In this document: positions 17,680 to 26,161 of the stretch, piece after piece
How positions within the stretch are numbered: the first letter of the stretch is position 1
Layout: each line of letters starts with the position of its first letter
Translations under genes and position numbers: made by a program
Assembly (NCBI GenBank): GCA_016873895.1
Contig: VGVV01000001.1
Location: 206,776 to 270,775 of the forward strand
Length of the DNA stretch: 64,000 nucleotides
Direction: 5' to 3'
Source: Ignavibacteria bacterium
Lineage (GTDB): Bacteria; Bacteroidota; Ignavibacteria; Kapaibacteriales; Kapaibacteriaceae
Notes under the pieces: generated by a model
Told to the model about the DNA's origin: nothing
The model's input: the letters and a program-made list of their open reading frames with translations, nothing else
Databases searched by the model: none

Positions 17680-18378
17680 CTAGTCTGGCTTGGTTGGCCT
17701 AGGTGCAGCTTCTATGGTAACGCGCGCTACTCCGGCGCGAATCATATCGAGTTCTTTAGCTGCCTGCTTTGATAGATCTATGATGCGGGCATGTTTCCAT
17801 GGACCCCGATCTGTGACACGGACCACTACAGACTTACCATTTGCCAGATTTGTTACCTTAACCAGAGTGTTAAACGGCAACCATCTGTGAGCACATGTTC
17901 TCTCGTTCATGTTAAACACCTCTCCACTGGCGGTCTTGCGCCCGTGGAACTGCTCAGCATAAAACGACGCGGCACCTGTATCTGGCTTAAATCGCATTAC
18001 ATGTGCGGTTAGCGAATCACTTACTGTTTTGCCAGTAGCAACCTTTGCTGAACGCACCGTCTTGGCAGCAACTTCTACCTTACGGTTTGACGCATTATCG
18101 AAGATCACTGGTGCTCTTGTAGAGTTTAGCGTATCTGGAACAACATTTTCTAGCCGGGCAATAGTAGCCAAGATTGCTTGTGCAGCTCTCTGCAACGAAT
18201 CCGACCTCATGCGCAGAAACATTGACTCGATTCGCAGGCTGTCGCTTTTCTTCCATTGCACGTCCCATGCTCGGCGCAAACTATCGGATGTCTGTAAGAC
18301 ACGCGAGGCCTGCTTGCGCAAGCTGTCTATTGCCAAGCTATCTACCTGTGCCTGCATGGCCCCCTGCATCAGCAGCAA
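17680..18378 (-). CDS. RlpA-like septal/cell-wall protein with unclear start
   Basis: The listed start is TTG 18378. C-terminal double-psi beta-barrel of the RlpA type at about 135-225 ([22 protein letters not shown], then [24 protein letters not shown] and [13 protein letters not shown]), preceded by a coiled region with DSLR repeats ([26 protein letters not shown]). RlpA proteins bind or cleave denuded peptidoglycan glycans; the catalytic Asp in TDRGPW is present. The frame stays open upstream to the manC stop TAG and encodes a good signal peptide ([20 protein letters not shown]) that has no ATG, GTG or TTG before its core. A CTG at 18411, 5 nt after an AGG, is the best-placed candidate and would give 243 residues. 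Confidence 0.85.
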   Translation of the reverse strand: MLLMQGAMQAQVDSLAIDSLRKQASRVLQTSDSLRRAWDVQWKKSDSLRIESMFLRMRSDSLQRAAQAILATIARLENVVPDTLNSTRAPVIFDNASNRKVEVAAKTVRSAKVATGKTVSDSLTAHVMRFKPDTGAASFYAEQFHGRKTASGEVFNMNERTCAHRWLPFNTLVKVTNLANGKSVVVRVTDRGPWKHARIIDLSKQAAKELDMIRAGVARVTIEAAPRPTKPD

Positions 18379-18417
18379 TACGAGTAACGATATGGAAAAA
18401 CGAAAATTCAGAACTGC

Positions 18418-19509
18418 CTAAAAGTGCTTTGCAATGTTTCTACGCCGCAGCTGATCTACAAAATCACGGACGTCTTCGGTTTGACCCCTTTTACTAATCA
18501 ATAGCGATGATTCGGTTTCGACGACAACGAGATTGTCTGCATTAATCAGCCCAATGAGGCGCCCAGTGGAAGCACTCACAAGGCAATTTGTTGCGTTGAT
18601 TGCCAAAACATTACCCTCGAGCACATTGTTCTTACCATCTTTCATGGACATACGATAGAGCTCGTCCCATGTACCTACATCACTCCATCCAAAAGCACCC
18701 TCTACTACACCAATGGTAGGGTCTTGCTCGAGCACACCAACATCAAAAGACACAGAGCGCATCTGACGGTAGACACTCTCGAGAACGAAGGCCTCATTTT
18801 CTGTACCTACAGCACGTTCGAACTGCGACAGCAAAGGCGCATGATCTGGCAGATACTGACCGATACGGTTAAGGATTGTACCCACTGTTGCTACAACGAT
18901 GCCACTATTCCAGATAAAGTCTCCAGCGTCGATAAAGCGCTGTGCGGTAGATGCATCTGGCTTTTCGGCAAATGTGCGTACCGACCTAACCACCCCACGC
19001 AAGACTGGGTTATCTGTATCGATGTCGTCGCCCACTTGGATATATCCAAAACCTGTTTCGGCTCTCGTAGGCATCACTCCAATAGTAATGATACGCTCTA
19101 ACGCCGTAGTGGCAGCACAAGCCTTTTCAAGCAGCACGTGAAACTCACGTACGTTAGATATCAGGTGGTCACTCGGAAGAACCACCATAATCGCATCATC
19201 GCCGAGCAATGCGCGTAGCCGTGTAGCAGCAAATCCAATCGCTGGGCCGGTGTTACGTCCAAAGGGCTCTGACAGGATATGGTGTTCCTGGACACTCGGC
19301 AGTTGATCGCAGACGAGATCTCGAAATTCGGGCGTTGTTACAACAAACACGTCTGTAGCATCAATGAAGGGGGCAAGCCTGGCAACCGTGTTTTGGATAA
19401 GTGTGCCTTCGCCCAAAACATGGACAAACTGCTTCGGCTTGCGCTCTGTGCTTCGTGGCCAGAGTCTTACACCTAAGCCCCCTGCCAATACTACTGCAAC
19501 AATCTTCAT
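18418..19509 (-). CDS. manC: Mannose-1-phosphate guanylyltransferase
   Basis: 363 residues starting MKIVAVVLAGGLGVRLWP; an upstream ATG would add 12 residues across the promoter. The nucleotidyltransferase motif GGLGVRLWPRSTERKPKQF is followed by SEPFGRNTGPAIGFAA, VVLPSDHLI, TFAEKPD, WNSGIVVA and FGWSDVGTW. It makes GDP-mannose for exopolysaccharide or glycoprotein sugars. It is the single-domain form, without a fused phosphomannose isomerase. A -7 element TACTTTCG ends 4 nt before the ATG. The downstream rlpA-like gene follows directly. Confidence 0.95.
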   Translation of the reverse strand: MKIVAVVLAGGLGVRLWPRSTERKPKQFVHVLGEGTLIQNTVARLAPFIDATDVFVVTTPEFRDLVCDQLPSVQEHHILSEPFGRNTGPAIGFAATRLRALLGDDAIMVVLPSDHLISNVREFHVLLEKACAATTALERIITIGVMPTRAETGFGYIQVGDDIDTDNPVLRGVVRSVRTFAEKPDASTAQRFIDAGDFIWNSGIVVATVGTILNRIGQYLPDHAPLLSQFERAVGTENEAFVLESVYRQMRSVSFDVGVLEQDPTIGVVEGAFGWSDVGTWDELYRMSMKDGKNNVLEGNVLAINATNCLVSASTGRLIGLINADNLVVVETESSLLISKRGQTEDVRDFVDQLRRRNIAKHF

Positions 19510-19513
19510 GGGA

Positions 19514-19521
19514 CGAAAGTA
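19514..19521 (-). promoter_or_regulatory. -7 element TACTTTCG for manC (leaderless)
   Basis: TAnnTTCG variant on the minus strand with 4 nt to the manC ATG. It lies 10 bp from the divergent -7 element at 19532-19539. Confidence 0.5.
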
Positions 19522-19531
19522 CGGAGCCCCG

Positions 19532-19539
19532 TATCTTCG
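19532..19539 (+). promoter_or_regulatory. -7 element TATCTTCG for the outer-membrane barrel gene
   Basis: The same TATCTTCGTGGC string occurs in the rpsT promoter (10177). It is 23 nt from the ATG at 19563, leaving room for the GGAG ribosome site. No clear -33 TTTG. Confidence 0.5.
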
Positions 19540-19562
19540 TGGCATAGTATCTGGAGAAATTT

Positions 19563-20318
19563 ATGCGTCGGTCACTTGTAATCCTCTTTACGATCATTTC
19601 TACATCGCTCTTGGCAACGGCACAAGATGAACGTCTCAACTCGTTGAACTTCGATGAGGAGCCGCTTCCAGAGGAAACCGCACCCTACTCAGCGATAGGC
19701 ATTGGGCCAGTGTTCAGTCTGTTTAGCCCAGATGTGACGGACGTTAATGCCAAGGCGGCAAGTCTTGGTCTGCCGAATATGAACTCCCCCCTACTGATGT
19801 TTGGCGCTGAGTTTTATGCGGCAGTTGGGTTTGTTCCCAATATGCGAATAGGGTTTTCATGGCTCTCGGGTTCTACAGGTACAGCCGGAGACTTTACCGA
19901 CACCATCAGAAAGAGCGTAGACTATTCGGTATCAACAAAGACGCTTCATCTAGACTATGCCCTAACCGCCTCGAGTGCATTTACTGTGCTACCAGGAGTT
20001 GGGATTAGCTGGGGCAATCTTGACCTAGATGTTCGCAGAAACGGACCTGTGGTTGATTGGAACTCTGTTAATGGCAATTCTCAATCAACCGAAAACACGC
20101 GTTTTTCACAAAGTTCCATCTCTCTGATACCTCGCTTAAGCCTTGAGTATGTTCTTACGCCGTTTCTTGCAATTCGTGCGCAAGGGGCTTACACGATGCA
20201 ACTTTCAACCTCCGACTGGCAGGCTAATATCCATGCCACGGTTGTAAACATGCCAAGTTCAGTCTCGATGAATGGATTTTCTGCACAAGTAGGCGTTTTT
20301 CTGGGTCTGTTCAATTAA
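19563..20318 (+). CDS. Outer-membrane beta-barrel protein (unassigned family)
   Basis: 251 residues with a signal peptide MRRSLVILFTIISTSLLATA and a ribosome site GGAG. The mature part alternates polar and aromatic residues in strands (IGIGPVFSLF, MFGAEFYAAVGFVPNMRIGFSW, TLHLDYALTASSAFTVLPGVGISWG, LIPRLSLEYVLTPFLAIRAQGAY, FSAQVGVFLGLF), typical of small OmpW/OmpX-like barrels of about 8-10 strands. I cannot name a closer family. Followed 21 nt later by tRNA-Met. Confidence 0.8.
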   Translation: MRRSLVILFTIISTSLLATAQDERLNSLNFDEEPLPEETAPYSAIGIGPVFSLFSPDVTDVNAKAASLGLPNMNSPLLMFGAEFYAAVGFVPNMRIGFSWLSGSTGTAGDFTDTIRKSVDYSVSTKTLHLDYALTASSAFTVLPGVGISWGNLDLDVRRNGPVVDWNSVNGNSQSTENTRFSQSSISLIPRLSLEYVLTPFLAIRAQGAYTMQLSTSDWQANIHATVVNMPSSVSMNGFSAQVGVFLGLFN

Positions 20319-20339
20319 GTTTATGCGCCTCTTTCGACG

Positions 20340-20412
<73 letters not shown>

Positions 20413-20456
20413 CAAAAAATCTAAACCAAGACACACTCCTCTGCGTCACGTAAATC

Positions 20457-21251
20457 ATGGTTTGTGTTCTTCTGCTCGTTCTCGGCCTCTCACAGGCCAC
20501 TGTAGTTTGCGGTTACGCTCAGTCATTACCGCCCCTTCGCTCGGTCTCCAATACTGCTTTCGGCTATGGAGAGCGGCTCCAGTACGATGTAGGCTACAAG
20601 TTTATAACCGCGGGTACTGCGGTTTTTTCCATTGGAAACAGTCCAGTACAGAAGGCCGGACGGCCTTGCTACAACATCCGATTCGAAGTGAACTCGCTTT
20701 CTTCCCTAGATTTTCTCTACAAGGTTCGGGATCGTTATAGAACGTACGTAGACGTAGACGGAATCTTTCCTTGGGCCTTTCAGCAGTCAATACGCGAGGG
20801 AGGGTTTAGCAAAGACTTTACAGCAGTTTTCGATCACGTTTCTAAGACAGCCAAAACCACCGAGGGCACGTTTTCAATCCCACAGTATGTACACGACATA
20901 GTTTCGGCTTTCTACTACGTCCGCTCGGTAGATCTGCGCTCATATAAGGCAGGCCAGATACTCTACCTGCAGAACTACTTTGATCGCGCTACACATGATC
21001 TTGCTGTCAAAGTACATGGACGTCAGCAAGTCAAGGTCGATGCTGGCACTTTCAATTGCATCGTTGTGGAGCCAGTCATCAAGTCAGGAAGCCTCTTTAC
21101 GTACGAAGGGAAACTCTTGCTGTGGCTTTCAGACGACGACCGCAGGATACCCGTCAAAGTCTCAACAAAAATTGCAATTGGTTCAATTGACGCTAAGTTG
21201 ACATCCTATTCGGGTCTTCGAGGTCCGCTTTCATCACTAGTAAGCAAGTAA
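20457..21251 (+). CDS. DUF3108 family exported protein
   Basis: 264 residues with a signal peptide MVCVLLLVLGLSQATVVCGYAQ. The DUF3108 pattern is clear: GERLQYDVGYKFITAGTAVF, LYKVRDRYRTYVD, WAFQQSIREGG, PQYVHDIVSAFYYVR and KLLLWLSDDDRRIPVKV. The fold is related to lipoprotein-localisation beta-structures (LolA/LolB-like); function is unknown. It lies 10 nt upstream of a LolA-like gene, so they are probably co-transcribed and both concern the periplasm or outer membrane. Confidence 0.88.
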   Translation: MVCVLLLVLGLSQATVVCGYAQSLPPLRSVSNTAFGYGERLQYDVGYKFITAGTAVFSIGNSPVQKAGRPCYNIRFEVNSLSSLDFLYKVRDRYRTYVDVDGIFPWAFQQSIREGGFSKDFTAVFDHVSKTAKTTEGTFSIPQYVHDIVSAFYYVRSVDLRSYKAGQILYLQNYFDRATHDLAVKVHGRQQVKVDAGTFNCIVVEPVIKSGSLFTYEGKLLLWLSDDDRRIPVKVSTKIAIGSIDAKLTSYSGLRGPLSSLVSK

Positions 21252-21261
21252 TTACATCATC

Positions 21262-21849
21262 ATGACAGCATTCCATAAGGTTCTGGTTGTTGCTGTAGCA
21301 TCGGCGTCAGCAACAACAGCGGCCGAAGACGCACTACAGCAATTCCATGCAAAGCACAGGGGGCTAAGCACAGTCTCTTTCTCCTTCAGGGGTAACGGCC
21401 TGCAGGGCAAACTTGTTGCCAAACGAGGTGGAATGTATTCCATAGTGGTTGGCGATCGCACTATAGTGAGCGACGGTGAGACCGTTTGGAATGCCTCTGC
21501 ATCAAATAAAACTGTTGTTGTAAACGACTATAAGCCCGTCTCAACAGATGTATCTATAGAACGGGTGTTCTTTGACGTAATGGCTGTATATCGGAGCAGC
21601 ATAGCCAGCAAGAGTCCATCTGGGATCGTGGTTCGTCTGGATGCCCCTAGTGTACCAGTACAGATTGCTGGAATCAGCAGTGTAGAGATCACATGCACGA
21701 AAAGCATGGTTGTGACGAGGTTAAAGATTGTTTCTCATGGTAGCCCATCAGAGTTTACCATCGAGAACTTTCGTGCTAACCCTAAGGTAGTTCCTACGAA
21801 ATTCACTTTTCCGATACCTAAAGGTTGGCAAGCAGTAGATATCCGCTGA
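21262..21849 (+). CDS. LolA-like outer-membrane lipoprotein carrier family protein
   Basis: 195 residues, N-terminal signal MTAFHKVLVVAVASASATTA. Pattern of the LolA fold: LQQFHAKHRGLSTVSFSFRG, GKLVAKRGGMYSIVVGDRTIVSDGETVWNAS, ERVFFDVMAVY and a C-terminal PTKFTFPIPKGWQAVD. LolA carries lipoproteins from the inner to the outer membrane; this member has no other Lol gene nearby, so orthology with canonical LolA is only likely. Last gene before a strong terminator. Confidence 0.85.
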   Translation: MTAFHKVLVVAVASASATTAAEDALQQFHAKHRGLSTVSFSFRGNGLQGKLVAKRGGMYSIVVGDRTIVSDGETVWNASASNKTVVVNDYKPVSTDVSIERVFFDVMAVYRSSIASKSPSGIVVRLDAPSVPVQIAGISSVEITCTKSMVVTRLKIVSHGSPSEFTIENFRANPKVVPTKFTFPIPKGWQAVDIR

Positions 21850-21865
21850 TACACAGACTACTAAC

Positions 21866-21903
21866 AAAAAAGCCCGGTAGCGATAATCGCTACCGGGCTT
21901 TTT
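21866..21903. terminator. Strong bidirectional intrinsic terminator
   Basis: A perfect 12-bp stem GCCCGGTAGCGA (21872-21883) / TCGCTACCGGGC (21887-21898) with loop TAA, an A-tract on one side and a T-tract on the other. It separates the convergent LolA-like gene and the T9SS Ig protein. Confidence 0.95.
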
Positions 21904-21921
21904 GTATGTACGAGATTACTA

Positions 21922-24900
21922 TTACTTCACTACAACTACTTGCTGTGTTGCAACGAATCCACCAGCGTTCATCGTCACGTTATACGTTCCTACCGTGAGG
22001 TTAAACTCATTAGCGTTGAACTTAATAGCGTGCATGCCAGACTCAACCATTTGGTTCACGAGAACACCTAGCTCACGTCCCATGAGGTCTGTCACAACAA
22101 CGCGTACGTGTTGTGCTGCAGGAACCGCATACGAAATTGTCGATGTTTCGAACGTCGGGTTAGGGAAGGCTGTTGAGAGAACATAACCGCCGGCCACAAT
22201 GTCTTCTGTAACACCCGTTGTAATTGATGCAACAGCATTGCGTGTCTTAACACCACCGCACAAGTTTGTTACTTCACAGTAGTACGTACCAGCGTTGGCA
22301 ACTGTTGCATTCTTGATTTCAAGAGTAGCATTCGTTGCACCAGGAATTGCTACACCTTCAACATACCACTGGTAGCTGTATACGTTGCGTCCTGCTGCTA
22401 CTACAGACATGGTGATTGTTCCACCTTGTGTGAACTGAACATCTGATGGTTGTGTAGAGATTTTTGCAAGTGGGTCTACAACAACATCAACTGCTGTTGA
22501 TGTCTTCGAACCGCACATGTTTGTTACAACTACTGAGTATGAACCACCATCGTTATTTGCGGCAATGCGAGAGAGTGTTGAGGCTGTCTCGTTTGCAAGC
22601 ACTTGCGTGCCCTTCATCCACTGATACGTTACGTTGTCACCAGCGGCAGCAGCTGTAAGCGTCATTACCTTGCCTTCACAGATTGTCATACCCTCCGGCT
22701 GACGTGTGAATTCAGGGGCTGTTCCAGCTGTAACTGTTACTGCATTCGATGTGAATGTGAGTTCCTTTGTTCCGAAGCTCATCACACATGAATATGTACC
22801 GTTGTCTGCCTTGCGGAAGTTCGCAACTTCAAGAGCAACATCCGTCTTGCCATTGAGCTTTACGCCATCCTTATACCACTGGAATGAAGCCTTACCTTCT
22901 GGCAGAACTGTTGGGTTTGCACGGAGGTCAAGGTTTAGTGTTCCACCTTCGCAAAGGTTTGGCGTCATGTTCGAAACTGCAACAAGCGGAATGAATACGC
23001 GAGCTGACTTCGACGTAACAGCACCGCAATAACCTGTAATGCGGCATACATATGTGCCGGCTGTGTCTGCTGCAGTAACATTGCTCACTGTTAGCATTGA
23101 TGACTGTGAGCCTGTGATGCGACCATTGTCGTCAATCGGTGTGTCTTCGTATGAAAGTGTTGCACCATTCCAATTACGCTTCATCCACTGATATGACGGG
23201 ACAAAATTGTCTGGAGCGCCGATCGCTTCTGCTGCAACAGCAAGGTTGAATGAGCCGCCCTCAGCAACTGGCTGTGATGATGGCTGTTCAGTGATTTGCG
23301 TAGGACGCACAACGATGATGCTAGCACCGTCGGATGACTTCTGAATGAAGTTTGTACCGTCGTTGGCTTTCACAAGGCACGTATAGACACCAGCTGTTGA
23401 GTACTGAACATTATTCAGAACAACGATGTTGCCTGTTTGGCCAGTGAGTTCCTTACCATCTTTCATCCACTGATATGTTACCGTAGCACCAGGTGTTACG
23501 TCAGCAATTGCGATCAGTGTATCGAGTGCACCTACACATACATATGCGCTTTGTGGTTGGCGAACAAATGCAATGATTGGCGCAATCTCATCAGCACCCA
23601 TGTACGGCTTCCTACGGGCATCGCCATCAGCATCCGTTGTAACTGCTGGAAGCAGTGTGCTGGATCCCCACAGCTCGCGCTGAATGTTCATGAGGTGAAG
23701 GTCTGTAGCGCCAACAAACGAAACAGCTACTGATGATGAGTTCTGGTCGCTACCAGAACCAGCACGCCATGATGCAAGTGGGTTGCCTACTGTGTTGCGT
23801 GGTACGTTTACACCACCCCAGTTAACGAGGTTTGTACCTGTCGTCATGTAGTTGTTAAAATCAACAACGCCAAGTGGACTTGGTGTTGTTGATGTAAATG
23901 TAGCTGCGTAACCAGCAGCCGAACCCTGACCAAAGTTGTGGAAGATATTGTTAACGAGGTTAACTGTACCGCCATTGCTATTGACCGAAAGTGCAGCGCT
24001 GTTTGCTGCCGGAGCTGATCCGACGATATTGACAGAGTTGTGTTGGAACGTATTAGCAACACCAGGCACGGCATCGTTGATTAGGCCAGCTGATCCAGCT
24101 GATCCACCAACGCTGATCATATTATTGACGATCGAGCCGTTTGTTGAAGTCAAGAACGCAATACCACGTGCGATACCAAAAGTCTTGATAACGTTAACAC
24201 TGTTATTCTCAATACGTGCACCATTAGTGTTGAAGATGTACATCGCTTCTGAGAACGTACCACAGTCGCAAGAAGTGATGCGATTGCGAGATATCGTTGG
24301 TGCTGCACCAGATACATACATACCGGCGGCAACATCACTAAATGAGTTGTTCGAGATTGTGTTGTTGTACACACCTGCGTCAAGCGAAAGTGCCTGAGCT
24401 GCTTGTGTGATCGTATTGTTGACCACTGAAACTGGGCCAACGTTTGATTGATTGCTGAGCTCTACAGTTGTGTACCCAGTAACCACTGATGTGTAGCTAA
24501 CAGGACCCTTAACAGTACAGCCGTCAATAGTTACGTTACCAATACCGCGACCCAAGACAACCTTACCACTGCGGCTATTGTCTGCGGCAGCAATCTGCAA
24601 CGCGTTAAGTGTAACCTTAGATGCTCCGTTAAGCATCGTTACAACAGTTGCATCATCATTTGAACCATACTGAGGCACAACAGGCGTAACGTTGCGCTGC
24701 ATAAGAACAGCACCCGAAGCTGACTTACGAATTGTGAGTGTTCCTGCTGCATTGTCGATTTCTGGGATGATAACCTGTTCGCCGTATGTGCCACTACGCA
24801 ATTCAGCCGTCAGATTACCGCTTAGGCCAGCAACACTCACATGGCGGAGCATGGCTGTAACAGATGGGAACACGTTCGGATTGCCGTTTTGAGCAATGAT

Positions 24901-25989
24901 AACCGTGCCTTGTACACGAGGAGCAACCTCTGTGATGTGACGATCATTGCCCGTATTGATGTCGGCCTGACCGTTTGGTGCAGATGTTGTGATATCAACC
25001 GAGTTCAATGACATTGCAGCGAATGTTACCGTTCCAAGCGTAACAACACGCTCTTGGCCAGGCACAATTGCTGGTTGTGGGTAGTACTTCACAACGGGTT
25101 GCGGGTTACCATTGATTGACCAATTAATAGTAACAGAGTCTAGGTTGTTCGATCCCCAGTTTCTCACAACAGCTTGGATACTTTGTGCAGTTGCCGCATC
25201 AAACTTTGCTGAAGGTGAGGCAAGACGCACGATACCAGCGTCATTGTTATGAGCAGGAGCTTGACGCTCGCGGAAAGAAATCGTCAATCCACGCGGAGGA
25301 ACCGAGCCAGAAGTCATTTGCGACAGTATAGAAGAGTACGTGAAGTGTGGTCGGCTCCATGTTGCATTGTAATAACCGACGTTGCAGCCGATTGTCTCAG
25401 ATATACCATTTGTTGCACCGATTTGCATGGCAACGCTTGCATTTACGGTCATATCGCCATAGACGATGTCGATACGGCTACCATTAACAGCTGCGTTAGC
25501 CTCGTACACACTGATCTGGAAGTTGTAATTATCGCGAGCTACATTATCAACGTACTCACGCGTGGCATTCTTCCATTGGATGGTCAATACACGGTTTGGA
25601 GATACACCCGTAATAGCATACGTAACGTCTCCACCACCAACAGAGGTTAGTCTGTTACCGAACGCCGAAACAGACGGGCGTCCTTGTTGGAGCGGTGTAG
25701 CGAAGGTATTCGCACTGCCGAAGCTTATTGAACCGCCTCCGTTAACCCATACTGAGTTGTACGTGGATCCAGCGTATACCACGTTAAAAGGTAGCGCAAT
25801 CTGCACGTCGGCTGCAGTTGACCAATTTTGTGTGGTAGCATTCCAGATCACCGCACCACCAGCGATTTCGGCATACGCACCCGCAGTAACAGCAACTGAA
25901 CGGTTCAATGGTGCCTGAGCATTACCATTGACCACAGAAAGCGTCAATACTGCAAGCAGCGCAACCAACGATGTAACGTTGCGAAGCAT
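21922..25989 (-). CDS. T9SS-exported multidomain surface protein with beta-helix and Ig-like modules
   Basis: 1,355 residues from ATG 25989, chosen because it sits behind GGAGGAGCT and begins a signal peptide (MLRNVTSLVALLAVLTLS...NAQA). The frame upstream to 26109 is not protein-like. Order: a jelly-roll-like N-terminal region (about 25-230), a CARDB domain (about 265-370, NNDAGIVRLASP), a module with F-P-S-V-T-A-M, an Asn-rich parallel beta-helix (about 420-780, ISNNSFSDV, IENNSVNVI), then five Ig-like modules with YQWMKDG/FQWYKDG cores (about 800-1265), and a T9SS type A sorting domain (AFPNPTFETSTISY, VVVTDLMGRELG, GTYNVTMNAGG, QQVVVVK). It should be secreted through the outer membrane and attached or released by PorU-type sortase. 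Likely an adhesin or matrix protein. Confidence 0.93.
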   Translation of the reverse strand: MLRNVTSLVALLAVLTLSVVNGNAQAPLNRSVAVTAGAYAEIAGGAVIWNATTQNWSTAADVQIALPFNVVYAGSTYNSVWVNGGGSISFGSANTFATPLQQGRPSVSAFGNRLTSVGGGDVTYAITGVSPNRVLTIQWKNATREYVDNVARDNYNFQISVYEANAAVNGSRIDIVYGDMTVNASVAMQIGATNGISETIGCNVGYYNATWSRPHFTYSSILSQMTSGSVPPRGLTISFRERQAPAHNNDAGIVRLASPSAKFDAATAQSIQAVVRNWGSNNLDSVTINWSINGNPQPVVKYYPQPAIVPGQERVVTLGTVTFAAMSLNSVDITTSAPNGQADINTGNDRHITEVAPRVQGTVIIAQNGNPNVFPSVTAMLRHVSVAGLSGNLTAELRSGTYGEQVIIPEIDNAAGTLTIRKSASGAVLMQRNVTPVVPQYGSNDDATVVTMLNGASKVTLNALQIAAADNSRSGKVVLGRGIGNVTIDGCTVKGPVSYTSVVTGYTTVELSNQSNVGPVSVVNNTITQAAQALSLDAGVYNNTISNNSFSDVAAGMYVSGAAPTISRNRITSCDCGTFSEAMYIFNTNGARIENNSVNVIKTFGIARGIAFLTSTNGSIVNNMISVGGSAGSAGLINDAVPGVANTFQHNSVNIVGSAPAANSAALSVNSNGGTVNLVNNIFHNFGQGSAAGYAATFTSTTPSPLGVVDFNNYMTTGTNLVNWGGVNVPRNTVGNPLASWRAGSGSDQNSSSVAVSFVGATDLHLMNIQRELWGSSTLLPAVTTDADGDARRKPYMGADEIAPIIAFVRQPQSAYVCVGALDTLIAIADVTPGATVTYQWMKDGKELTGQTGNIVVLNNVQYSTAGVYTCLVKANDGTNFIQKSSDGASIIVVRPTQITEQPSSQPVAEGGSFNLAVAAEAIGAPDNFVPSYQWMKRNWNGATLSYEDTPIDDNGRITGSQSSMLTVSNVTAADTAGTYVCRITGYCGAVTSKSARVFIPLVAVSNMTPNLCEGGTLNLDLRANPTVLPEGKASFQWYKDGVKLNGKTDVALEVANFRKADNGTYSCVMSFGTKELTFTSNAVTVTAGTAPEFTRQPEGMTICEGKVMTLTAAAAGDNVTYQWMKGTQVLANETASTLSRIAANNDGGSYSVVVTNMCGSKTSTAVDVVVDPLAKISTQPSDVQFTQGGTITMSVVAAGRNVYSYQWYVEGVAIPGATNATLEIKNATVANAGTYYCEVTNLCGGVKTRNAVASITTGVTEDIVAGGYVLSTAFPNPTFETSTISYAVPAAQHVRVVVTDLMGRELGVLVNQMVESGMHAIKFNANEFNLTVGTYNVTMNAGGFVATQQVVVVK

Positions 25990-26049
25990 AGCTCCTCCAA
26001 GTGATATATGTAAATGTCGATTTTGTTCCATCATAAACACGCAATGCAG

Positions 26050-26070
26050 CATGGACACACCGTGCCCATG
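26050..26070. repeat. Short inverted repeat in the leader of the T9SS gene
   Basis: Arms CATGGACAC and CGTGCCCATG-type complement (26050-26058 / 26062-26070) pair 8 of 9 bases with a 3-nt loop, about 60 nt before the ATG at 25989. No T-tract. It could be an mRNA leader hairpin or chance. Confidence 0.3.
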
Positions 26071-26161
26071 TAGCAGAAGTATTGAAAATAGGTAACCGTT
26101 AGATACCAAACAACCTTAGGCTACGTGGTTTCAGAAAGCAATTTGCGAACCAAAAAACCGC